From NCBI GenBank assembly GCA_946497585.1, contig CAMMLF010000038.1, positions 1 through 13,237 of the forward strand: a stretch of 13,237 bases of DNA, given 5' to 3'. This stretch comes from an uncultured Clostridium sp. (GTDB lineage: Bacteria > Bacillota > Clostridia > TANB77 > CAG-508). The position numbers and the translations under genes are program-made. Each line of letters starts with the position of its first letter. Position 1 is the first letter of the stretch. The notes under the pieces were generated by a model. The model had not been told where the DNA came from, searched no databases, and saw only the letters and a program-made list of their open reading frames with translations. Positions 5,981 through 12,401 of the stretch are shown one piece after another.

Positions 5981-6967
5981 TTATAACTTCAAATTTGGAA
6001 CTGCATTTAATGTTAAGTCATCTATTTTTCCATTTATGTAATTGTAATAGCCAGCTGAAGCTATCATTGCTGCATTATCTGTACAGAGTTTTAAATCTGG
6101 CATGTAAACTTTTATTCCTTGGGTCTGCAAATTTTCGAATTCACTTCTTATATATGTATTTGCTGAAACTCCTCCAGCCAATACAATTTTATTAGAATTT
6201 GTTTTTTCTATTGCTAGTTTTACTTTTCCCATTAGCATTTCTGTTACTGCTTTTTCAAAACTTGCACATAGATTTTCTTTATTTACATCTGGTTCTTTAT
6301 GATGTAAGTTTATTACTGCTGTTTTAATGCCACTAAAACTAAAATCTAGGCCATCAACGTGTGTTTTTGGTAATTCTATATTAGGCTCGCCTAAAACTGC
6401 CATTTTATCTATTTTAGGGCCTCCTGGATAACCTAATCCAATTACTCTTGCAACTTTATCAAATGCCTCTCCTATAGCATCATCCTTTGTTCTACCTAGT
6501 ACTTCAAAATCTAAATAATCTTTTACATGTACTATTTGTGTATTTCCACCTGACATCATTACACATAAAAAAGGTGGCTCTAAATCTGGATAAGTTATGT
6601 AATTAGCTGCAATATGACCTTGTATATGGTTTACGCCAACTAAAGGCTTTTTTAAGGCATAGCTTAAAGCTTTACCATAGGAAAGTCCTACAAGTAAAGC
6701 TCCAACTAGGCCTGGGCCATATGTGCAGGCCACTGCATTTATTTGATTTAAATTTATATTTGCGTCCTCAATTGCTTTTTTTGTTACATCAGATATATTG
6801 TCTATGTGATTTCTTGAGGCTATTTCAGGTACAACACCTCCATATACTGTGTGTATAGGTATTTGTGTGTTTATTACATTAGATAAAACTATTCTGCCGT
6901 TTTTTACTACTGAAACTGCTGTTTCATCACAACTAGATTCTATACCTAATATGTATACATCCTTCAT
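5981..6967 (-). CDS. tsaD: tRNA N6-threonylcarbamoyladenosine transferase TsaD
   Basis: TsaD transfers the threonylcarbamoyl group from threonylcarbamoyl-AMP to A37 of ANN-decoding tRNAs, working with TsaB and TsaE. It belongs to the Kae1/ASKHA family. The sequence shows IESSCDETA (9-17), the iron-binding histidines H114 and H118 in NHIQGH, the MSGGNTQI phosphate loop at about 138-145, GGVSAN, and the C-terminal TDNAAMIA. The length of 328 aa is typical for the family. The start at 6967 has a GAAAGGA site upstream. tsaB and tsaE are not adjacent, unlike in many Firmicutes. The phosphoesterase gene follows after 12 bp. No convincing -35/-10 pair was found upstream, so the M50 gene could be in the same transcript. 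Confidence 0.97.
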   Translation of the reverse strand: MKDVYILGIESSCDETAVSVVKNGRIVLSNVINTQIPIHTVYGGVVPEIASRNHIDNISDVTKKAIEDANINLNQINAVACTYGPGLVGALLVGLSYGKALSYALKKPLVGVNHIQGHIAANYITYPDLEPPFLCVMMSGGNTQIVHVKDYLDFEVLGRTKDDAIGEAFDKVARVIGLGYPGGPKIDKMAVLGEPNIELPKTHVDGLDFSFSGIKTAVINLHHKEPDVNKENLCASFEKAVTEMLMGKVKLAIEKTNSNKIVLAGGVSANTYIRSEFENLQTQGIKVYMPDLKLCTDNAAMIASAGYYNYINGKIDDLTLNAVPNLKL

Positions 6968-7034
6968 TTTATTGTCCTTTCATAATTATGTTTAATTTAT
7001 TTAATGTAAGTTTTACGCTTCTTATCACTATTTA

Positions 7035-7080
7035 AATTATAGATAACCTAAAATCTATAACTTATATATTATCTATAATT
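7035..7080. repeat. 12-bp perfect inverted repeat between the M50 gene and tsaD
   Basis: AATTATAGATAA (7035-7046) and TTATCTATAATT (7069-7080) are exact complements separated by 22 bp. The right arm overlaps the stop codon of the M50 protease gene. A second ATCTATA in the spacer gives alternative pairings. There is no U-run, so it may be a weak processing or pause hairpin in an operon; chance is possible in such A+T-rich DNA. Confidence 0.45.
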
Positions 7081-7825
7081 ACACTAGCACTCCCACAATC
7101 GAAGCTATTAAATTTAGTAATCCATTATTTATTAGTCTAATAATTGGACTAATTATTAATGAAGCTATTGGTGTAATCCATATAATTATGAATACTATAT
7201 ATAATATTCTTTCATGTGATTCAAACCAATTTCTTGCATTTGTTGGTAAAATAGCTACTAATACTTTTGAGCCATCAAGTGGTGGTAATGGGATTAAGTT
7301 GAATACTCCTAAGCCCACATTCATCGAGATTATATAAATAATTATTGTTGTTATAATCTCTCCTGTTTGTGTTAGTACAAAAGTTCCTCCAAATGCTAAT
7401 ATTAGCGCATAAATTATACTAAATATTACTGCTAATATTAAATTCATCACAGGTCCTGCTAAAGCTACTAATGCATTTCCTTTTCTTAATGTAATAGTTC
7501 TGTTAAAGTTATTAGGATTAATTTGTACTGGTCTACCCCATCCAAAACCTGCAAATAAAAGCATTAACATTCCTATTGGTTCCATATGCTTAAATGGATT
7601 TAATGTTAGCCTTCCTTGTCTTCTTGGAGTATCATCTCCAAGTCTATCTGCCATCCACGCGTGTGCAAACTCGTGAAATGTCATTGCTATAATAACGCCC
7701 GGTATGCTTAGCACTAATGCAAGCAGTGCACCAGGTGTATATAAGTAATACCTTAAATTTTCAGCTATTAGGATGATTACTAAAATTATCATCCAAGAAT
7801 TCATTCCAAATCCTCCAAAAAACAT
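7079..7825 (-). CDS. M50 family (site-2 protease-type) membrane metalloprotease
   Basis: This is an integral-membrane zinc protease of the small bacterial S2P-like type. The HEFAH zinc motif (H51, E52, H55) lies in a hydrophobic segment. The third zinc ligand is D184 in NLIPLPPLDG (176-185). Five or six hydrophobic segments are visible, at about 12-22, 33-50, 118-148, 158-182 and 205-242. No PDZ domain is present, as is usual for this short class; natural substrates are generally unknown. The start is ambiguous. The ATG at 7825 has AGGAAAG nine bases upstream, while the in-frame ATG at 7804 (MNSWMIIL) has a stronger GGAGG seven bases upstream and would give 241 aa. The gene lies between lysS and tsaD on the same strand. 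Confidence 0.93.
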   Translation of the reverse strand: MFFGGFGMNSWMIILVIILIAENLRYYLYTPGALLALVLSIPGVIIAMTFHEFAHAWMADRLGDDTPRRQGRLTLNPFKHMEPIGMLMLLFAGFGWGRPVQINPNNFNRTITLRKGNALVALAGPVMNLILAVIFSIIYALILAFGGTFVLTQTGEIITTIIIYIISMNVGLGVFNLIPLPPLDGSKVLVAILPTNARNWFESHERILYIVFIIIWITPIASLIISPIIRLINNGLLNLIASIVGVLV

Positions 7826-7981
7826 TTAAAACTTTCCTCATATATGTTATTTACATATTCTTTCTTTTAGATTTATAAATTTTATCTTCATTTTCATATA
7901 ATATAAAAATATTCATAAATATTTTATAAATTATATAATAATTTAGTGGTTTCACTATCTTAATTAAATGGTTGCATTGTT

Positions 7982-9463
7982 CTAGTTCAAAGGCTTCATT
8001 GTTGGAAATAGTATTATATCTCTAATTGATGCTGAATTTGTAAGTAGCATTATTAATCTATCTAATCCAATTCCTAAGCCACCTGTAGGTGGAAGTCCTA
8101 TTTCTAGTGCATTTACAAAGTCTTCGTCCATCATACCCGCTTCTTCATCACCATTTGCTCTAGCTTCTGCTTGTTTCTTTAATCTTTCATATTGATCTAT
8201 TGGGTCATTTAATTCTGAATAAGCATTTCCATATTCTCTGCCACCAATGAATACTTCAAATCTTTCTGTTAAGCTTGGATTATCTTTCTTTCTCTTTGTA
8301 AGTGGAGATATTTCAACTGGATAATCCATTATAAATGTTGGTTGAATTAGTGTTTCTTCTACAAATGTTTCGAAGAATTCGTTTATTATATGTCCTCTTG
8401 TTGTTTTTCCTTCTTCTAATTCTACACCTTTTTCATCAGCTAGTTTTCTTGCTTCTTCATCAGTTTTTACCTCATTAAAGTCTATTCCTGTTACTTCTTT
8501 TATTGCATCAATCATTGAAATTCTTTTCCAAGGTGTAGATAAGTCTAAATCTAATCCTTGATAATTTATTTGTAAAGTTCCATTTACTTTCATACATAGT
8601 CTTGTTATTATTTCTTCTGTAATATCCATCATATCGTTGTAATCTTCATATGCTGCGTATAGTTCAACATTTGTGAATTCAGGATTATGCTTAATATCCA
8701 TTCCTTCATTTCTGAAGTTTTTGCATACTTCATAAACTTTATCAAATCCACCGACTATTAATCTTTTTAAGTTAAGCTCTGGTGCTATTCTTAGGTACAT
8801 ATCTATATCTAATGTGTTATGATGTGTTTCAAATGGTCTTGCTGCATCACCTGTGATTAGGTTATTCAAAATTGGTGTTTCAACCTCTAAATAACCTTTT
8901 TCGTCAAGTATGTTTCTTAGTTCTTTAATTATCATACTTCTTTTGATAAAAGTTTCTTTAACTTCTGGATTGACTATTAAATCTACATATCTTTGTCTGT
9001 ATCTTAAGTCTGTATCCTTTAGTCCATGGAATTTTTCAGGCAATGGTTTTAAAGATTTTGTAAGTAAGGTAACTTCTTTTGCGTGAATAGATATTTCACC
9101 TGTACGTGTTTTAAATACAAACCCTGTTATTCCTATAATGTCGCCGATGTCATCTTCTTTGAATTGTTTGTAGCTTTCTTCTCCTAAGTCATTTATACTA
9201 ACATAACTTTGGATTTTTCCTTCACCATCTTGAATATGACAAAAAGAAGCTTTACCCATTATTCTTTTAGCCATTAGTCTTCCTGCTATGGTTACGTCTT
9301 TGCCTTCTAGTTCATCATAGTTATCTCTTATTTGTTTTGTTGTATGTGTTCTATTAAATTTTGTTATTTGAAAAGGGTCTTTTCCTTCTTCTCTTAATTT
9401 GTCTAACTTTTCTCTTCTAACTTGCATTAGATGATCCATATCTAATTCTTGATTTTCTTCCAT
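7982..9463 (-). CDS. lysS: Lysyl-tRNA synthetase, class II
   Basis: LysS charges tRNA-Lys with lysine. The N-terminal anticodon-binding OB fold is visible at about residues 55-140 (VTIAGRLMAKRIMGKASFCHIQD). The class II catalytic core follows, with RYRQRYVDL (154-162), motif 2 around FRNEGMDIKHNPEF (250-263) and motif 3 GLGIGLDRLIML (462-473), ending in RDIILFPTMKP. The length of 493 aa is typical. The ATG at 9463 is preceded by GAAAGGA. The gene has its own promoter at 9569-9597, about 100 nt upstream. The leader holds an inverted repeat but no T-box: the conserved AGGGTGGTACCGCG-type sequence is absent. Nothing in the window suggests a class I or duplicate LysRS. Confidence 0.98.
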   Translation of the reverse strand: MEENQELDMDHLMQVRREKLDKLREEGKDPFQITKFNRTHTTKQIRDNYDELEGKDVTIAGRLMAKRIMGKASFCHIQDGEGKIQSYVSINDLGEESYKQFKEDDIGDIIGITGFVFKTRTGEISIHAKEVTLLTKSLKPLPEKFHGLKDTDLRYRQRYVDLIVNPEVKETFIKRSMIIKELRNILDEKGYLEVETPILNNLITGDAARPFETHHNTLDIDMYLRIAPELNLKRLIVGGFDKVYEVCKNFRNEGMDIKHNPEFTNVELYAAYEDYNDMMDITEEIITRLCMKVNGTLQINYQGLDLDLSTPWKRISMIDAIKEVTGIDFNEVKTDEEARKLADEKGVELEEGKTTRGHIINEFFETFVEETLIQPTFIMDYPVEISPLTKRKKDNPSLTERFEVFIGGREYGNAYSELNDPIDQYERLKKQAEARANGDEEAGMMDEDFVNALEIGLPPTGGLGIGLDRLIMLLTNSASIRDIILFPTMKPLN

Positions 9464-9489
9464 AATATTCAGTCCTTTCTCAACTACAA

Positions 9490-9528
9490 AATTTTATAAT
9501 TATAACTAAGCATATATCTTATAAAATT
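9490..9528 (-). repeat. 10-bp inverted repeat in the lysS leader
   Basis: AATTTTATAA (9490-9499) and TTATAAAATT (9519-9528) are exact complements around a 19-bp spacer, between the lysS promoter and its start codon. The arms are A/T only, so the hairpin would be weak and may be chance. Confidence 0.35.
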
Positions 9529-9568
9529 CTGAGTTTTTACATTTATTTTCTTTTCTAACCATGGTATT

Positions 9569-9597
9569 ATTATACCTTATATTCCACTTTTTGTAAA
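9569..9597 (-). promoter_or_regulatory. lysS: lysS promoter
   Basis: On the minus strand TTTACA (9592-9597), a 17-bp spacer and a perfect TATAAT (9569-9574) lie directly after the terminator of the upstream RNA gene. lysS therefore does not depend on read-through from that RNA. Confidence 0.75.
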
Positions 9598-9605
9598 CCT
9601 TTTTT

Positions 9606-9899
9606 AACAAAAAAGCCCCCTCAAAAGAGGGGGCTTCCAAAGTCTCTGTACGAATTTGCTATTGCAAAAACGAAATAGGGCAAGTAGGTCATATACCAGC
9701 TATAAATAAGCTCATGGACCGCCCAACAATGTGGCAAAACTAGATAATGTGCCCGAGACTTTGTAATGCTTCTACATTTCTGTTTTTTACTTGGAGGTAA
9801 GTATGAGCTTTGCAACGTCGTAGGGGGTTTTGATGTATATCAAAGCTACTTATAAGATGCTTACAGAAATGTATTTTAATCGAATAATCGATCAGCACT
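9606..9899 (-). ncRNA. Structured non-coding RNA of unassigned class, about 290 nt
   Basis: A perfect sigma-A promoter and a strong terminator bound a transcript of about 290 nt with no plausible reading frame. After a small 5' hairpin (ATCGA/TCGAT, 9878-9891), domain 1 is closed by an 11-bp perfect helix (9863-9873 with 9773-9783). It continues through 9847-9852 with 9798-9803 and 9841-9846 with 9807-9812, a 12-bp helix with a 3-nt bulge. Its apical loop contains ACCCCCTACGACG. Domain 2 is closed by a 9-bp perfect helix (9755-9763 with 9638-9646), then a large internal bubble. It has an apical stem (9721-9724 with 9678-9681 and 9717-9720 with 9687-9690) and a small TTTGC/GCAAA hairpin on the 3' side of the bubble. 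The closing-stem/bubble/apical-stem plan resembles 6S RNA, but the extra 5' domain does not. tmRNA, RNase P, SRP and T-box signatures are absent. The RNA lies between recN and lysS. Confidence 0.8.
9607..9636 (-). terminator. Intrinsic terminator of the structured RNA
   Basis: On the minus strand a 10-bp perfect stem, AAGCCCCCTC with GAGGGGGCTT, closes a TTTT loop and is followed by TTTTTTGTT. It starts just after the 9-bp closing helix of domain 2. Confidence 0.92.
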
Positions 9900-9905
9900 G
9901 GAAAT

Positions 9906-9934
9906 ATTATACCATTTGTCTGCATTTATGTCAA
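9906..9934 (-). promoter_or_regulatory. Perfect-consensus promoter of the structured RNA
   Basis: On the minus strand TTGACA (9929-9934), exactly 17 bp and TATAAT (9906-9911) match the sigma-A consensus at 12 of 12 positions. This implies strong expression starting near 9899. Full consensus is more typical of abundant stable RNAs than of protein genes. Confidence 0.9.
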
Positions 9935-10002
9935 CAGTTTATTTAATTTTTCCTCACTTCATTAGAAACTTTGTAAGAAAAAAATAATAATATTTATTTA
10001 TT

Positions 10003-11622
10003 TTATGCTGATTTTCTTAATTCTATTGCATGCATTCTTGCAGTTTCAGTTATTTCACCATTAGATATTCTAGCTACTTCGTTGATTACCTCATCCTCAT
10101 CTAACTTTTTAATTTGAGTGAATGTTCTACCCTCTTTAGATATTTTACTTATATAAAAGTTTTCATCGCCTTTTGCAGCAATGCTTGGTTGATGTGTAAT
10201 GCATAATACTTGATGACTTTTTCCTATTAGTTTTAGCTTTTCTCCGACAGATTTTGCAGCTTTTCCACTAATACCTGTATCAATTTCATCAAATATAAGT
10301 ACTGGTGTGCTATCTGTATTTGCCAAAACAGTTTTAATTGCTAGCATTATTCTTGACATTTCTCCACCAGATGCTATTTTAGCTAATTCCTTTTCACTTT
10401 CGCCAATATTAGTTGAAATATAATATTCCACTTCGTCTGTACCATTTTTATTAAAATCTACTGTGTTTATGTGTGTTATAAATGTACTATTAGGCATTTC
10501 TAAGTCCGCTAATTCTTTGTTTATTTTGCTATCTAATATTTTAGCATTTGCTGTTCTGATTTCATGCATTTTATCTGCCAAATTCTGCATTTTGCTTTCC
10601 ACTTGTGCCAGCTCTTGCTTTAATTTGTTATTATATTTATCTAAATTATTTATTCTGTCTATTTCTTTTTCTGTTTTTTCTTTATATTCTAGTATTTCTT
10701 CTACACTATTTCCATACTTTCTTTTTAAAGAATAGATTAAATCTAGTCTTTCTTCAACTTCATTTCTTTCATTTTCATCAAAATACATATCTGAATTAAG
10801 TGAAGATATATCTCTTGAAAGTTCTTGCACTTCATAATAAATGCCTTTTAGATTATTTAATGTGTCATCATACTTTTTGTCTAAATCACTTATTTTTTCT
10901 ATTGCTCTTATTGCTTCGTTGATTTTATCTATTGCACCTTCACCAAGTGATAAATCCGCTTGATTTAAGCTTTTGCCTATCTTTTCTGAATTCATGAAGA
11001 ACTTTCTTTTTTCTTCTAGTTCTTCTTCTTCACCTGATTTTAACTCTGCGTTTTCTATTTCATCGAATTCATATTGCAAAAGGCTTAATTGTCTTTGCTT
11101 TTCTTTGTCATCTCCTAGGTTAGCTTTTAATTCCTTTTTTATATCTTGTCTTTTATTATATAATTCTTTATATTCATCTTTTACTTGAAGTAAATCTTTA
11201 CCTATAAAGTTGTCTAGATATTTTATATGATGCTTTGGATTTAATATTTTTTGATTATCATTTTGACCATGTATGTCTATTATATTGCTCATAAAATCTT
11301 TAAGCTCTGTTAAAGTTACTAATCTGCCGTTTATTTTGCAAGAATTTCTACCATTTGAATGGATTTCTCTACTTACTATTATATTATTTTCTATTGCTAA
11401 ATCATTGTTTGGAAGATATAAATTTAGCTCAACAAATGAATAATCCTCGCCTCTTCTTATCATTTCTTTTGAGAATCTTCCTCCACATATTATATTAATA
11501 GAGTCTATTATTAAAGTTTTACCTGCACCTGTTTCACCAGTAAGTACATTAAAACCTTCTCCTAGCTCGATGCTTAAATCATCTATTATTCCTATATTTT
11601 TAATATGTAGAGTTGTTATCAT
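10003..11622 (-). CDS. recN: DNA repair protein RecN
   Basis: RecN is an SMC-like ATPase that acts early at DNA double-strand breaks. The N-terminal ATPase half has Walker A GETGAGKT (29-36). The middle, about residues 145-365, is Lys/Glu-rich coiled coil. The C-terminal half carries the ABC signature ASGGE (417-421), Walker B VLIFDEID (441-448) and the switch histidine in CITHQPS (H477). The 539 aa are slightly fewer than the usual 550-570, the difference falling in the coiled-coil part. The ATG at 11622 has AGGAGG upstream. The promoter has perfect -35 and -10 boxes and overlaps a LexA box, so the gene should be induced in the SOS response, as in Bacillus. No clear terminator follows the stop, so some read-through toward the RNA gene is possible. 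Confidence 0.98.
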   Translation of the reverse strand: MITTLHIKNIGIIDDLSIELGEGFNVLTGETGAGKTLIIDSINIICGGRFSKEMIRRGEDYSFVELNLYLPNNDLAIENNIIVSREIHSNGRNSCKINGRLVTLTELKDFMSNIIDIHGQNDNQKILNPKHHIKYLDNFIGKDLLQVKDEYKELYNKRQDIKKELKANLGDDKEKQRQLSLLQYEFDEIENAELKSGEEEELEEKRKFFMNSEKIGKSLNQADLSLGEGAIDKINEAIRAIEKISDLDKKYDDTLNNLKGIYYEVQELSRDISSLNSDMYFDENERNEVEERLDLIYSLKRKYGNSVEEILEYKEKTEKEIDRINNLDKYNNKLKQELAQVESKMQNLADKMHEIRTANAKILDSKINKELADLEMPNSTFITHINTVDFNKNGTDEVEYYISTNIGESEKELAKIASGGEMSRIMLAIKTVLANTDSTPVLIFDEIDTGISGKAAKSVGEKLKLIGKSHQVLCITHQPSIAAKGDENFYISKISKEGRTFTQIKKLDEDEVINEVARISNGEITETARMHAIELRKSA

Positions 11623-11710
11623 TATTTATTCCTCCTGACATTTTTATTAATATATAGTTAACGTAATTTGTATTTTCTTATTTTAACACGCATTTTTTGT
11701 AAAGTTTCTT

Positions 11711-11723
11711 GAACTTTTGTTCG
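11711..11723 (-). promoter_or_regulatory. LexA (SOS) operator of recN
   Basis: CGAACAAAAGTTC on the minus strand contains the full Gram-positive LexA/DinR palindrome GAAC-N4-GTTC. It lies directly after the -10 box, over the expected transcription start, where bound LexA would block RNA polymerase. Confidence 0.88.
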
Positions 11724-11728
11724 TATAT

Positions 11729-11757
11729 ATTATACATACATTTGTTTGCTATGTCAA
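11729..11757 (-). promoter_or_regulatory. recN: recN promoter, perfect consensus
   Basis: On the minus strand TTGACA (11752-11757), 17 bp and TATAAT (11729-11734) match the consensus fully. A strong promoter held off by an adjacent LexA box fits a damage-inducible gene. The leader is about 100 nt. Confidence 0.9.
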
Positions 11758-11769
11758 GATATTTTTGTA

Positions 11770-11805
11770 AAAAAAAAAATAAGCATGCATTTTTGCATAC
11801 CTATT
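11770..11805 (-). terminator. Terminator of the rpoA-rplQ operon
   Basis: On the minus strand AATAGGTATGCA pairs with TGCATGCTTATT (12 bp with two G-U pairs) around an AAAA loop, followed by a run of about ten T. It lies eight bases after the rplQ stop and closes the ribosomal-protein operon. Confidence 0.9.
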
Positions 11806-11812
11806 TTTTATA

Positions 11813-12334
11813 TTAAACTAATTTTAAGATAACTGTTTCTGCAGCATCTCCTCTACGTTGACCTAGCTTAATTATTTGTGTATATCCACCGTCTCGATCA
11901 GTATATCTTGGTGCAATTACATTAAATAATTTATCTGTTAAGTCTATTGGAGTACCTTCATTATCTTTTACTTTATTTAATTTTGTCATCATTTTTCTTC
12001 TAGCATTTAATCTTGATGGCTTGTCTTTTTGTCTTTTTTCCATCTTTTCTTCTTTAACAACTTTTAGGAATTCTTTTCCATTTTTGCTTTTTACTAATTC
12101 AGTTTCTTTATTTCCTTTGCTGTCACGTTTTGCTTTAACAACTTTTACTTCAACTTCTTCAAAGTTGTCTTTTTCTTTAACAGCAAGGGCTATTAAGCTA
12201 TCTACTATTGCTTTTACTTCTTTAGCTCTAGCTTCAGTTGTTTGTATTTGTTCATGCCAAATTAGGTCTGTTGACAAGTTTTTTAGCATTGCTAGTCTTA
12301 TGTCAGTAGTTTTTCCTAATTTTCTATTTGCCAT
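11813..12334 (-). CDS. rplQ: 50S ribosomal protein L17 with a charged internal insertion
   Basis: L17 is a large-subunit protein near the exit tunnel. The N-terminal part (RKLGKTTDIRLAMLKNLSTDL, then TTEARAKEV) and the C-terminal part (IAPRYTDRDGGYTQIIKLGQRRGDAAETVILKLV) are canonical. The protein is 173 aa, while most bacterial L17 are about 112-130 aa. The excess lies at residues about 55-105, a Lys/Glu/Val-rich segment placed after the helix LIALAVKEKDN. The segment is in frame and lacks stops, so it is an expansion, not an assembly fault. Longer L17 forms exist in some Clostridia, but I cannot check whether this one matches. AGGAGG precedes the ATG at 12334. It is the last gene of the operon, 67 bp after rpoA and followed at once by a terminator. 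Confidence 0.96.
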   Translation of the reverse strand: MANRKLGKTTDIRLAMLKNLSTDLIWHEQIQTTEARAKEVKAIVDSLIALAVKEKDNFEEVEVKVVKAKRDSKGNKETELVKSKNGKEFLKVVKEEKMEKRQKDKPSRLNARRKMMTKLNKVKDNEGTPIDLTDKLFNVIAPRYTDRDGGYTQIIKLGQRRGDAAETVILKLV

Positions 12335-12366
12335 TTTACCTTTCCTCCTATTCTTGGTTACATTTC

Positions 12367-12385
12367 ATAATCTTTTTCAGATTAT
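12367..12385 (-). repeat. Small hairpin between rpoA and rplQ
   Basis: ATAATCT (12367-12373) and AGATTAT (12379-12385) form a 7-bp stem with a 5-nt loop in the 67-bp gap. With no U-run it is not a terminator; it may affect mRNA processing or be chance. Confidence 0.3.
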
Positions 12386-12401
12386 TACTTCGTCTTTTTG
12401 C

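Noticed and set aside
5461..6195. Plus-strand frame of 244 codons
   Set aside because: It is antisense to the phosphoesterase and tsaD genes, whose catalytic motifs are complete, and it has no start signals.
7900..7930. A+T-only hairpin (AAATATT/AATATTT) after lysS as a terminator
   Set aside because: The stem has no G-C pairs and the region is nearly pure A/T, so it cannot be told from chance.
9606..9899. T-box or lysine riboswitch controlling lysS
   Set aside because: The T-box AGGGTGGTACCGCG-type sequence is absent, no lysine-riboswitch core is recognised, and lysS has its own promoter after the RNA's terminator.
9621..9925. Minus-strand reading frames of 61 and 64 codons in the lysS-recN gap
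   Set aside because: One starts inside the promoter and the other runs through the terminator. Neither has a ribosome binding site, and the sequence is better explained by base-paired RNA.
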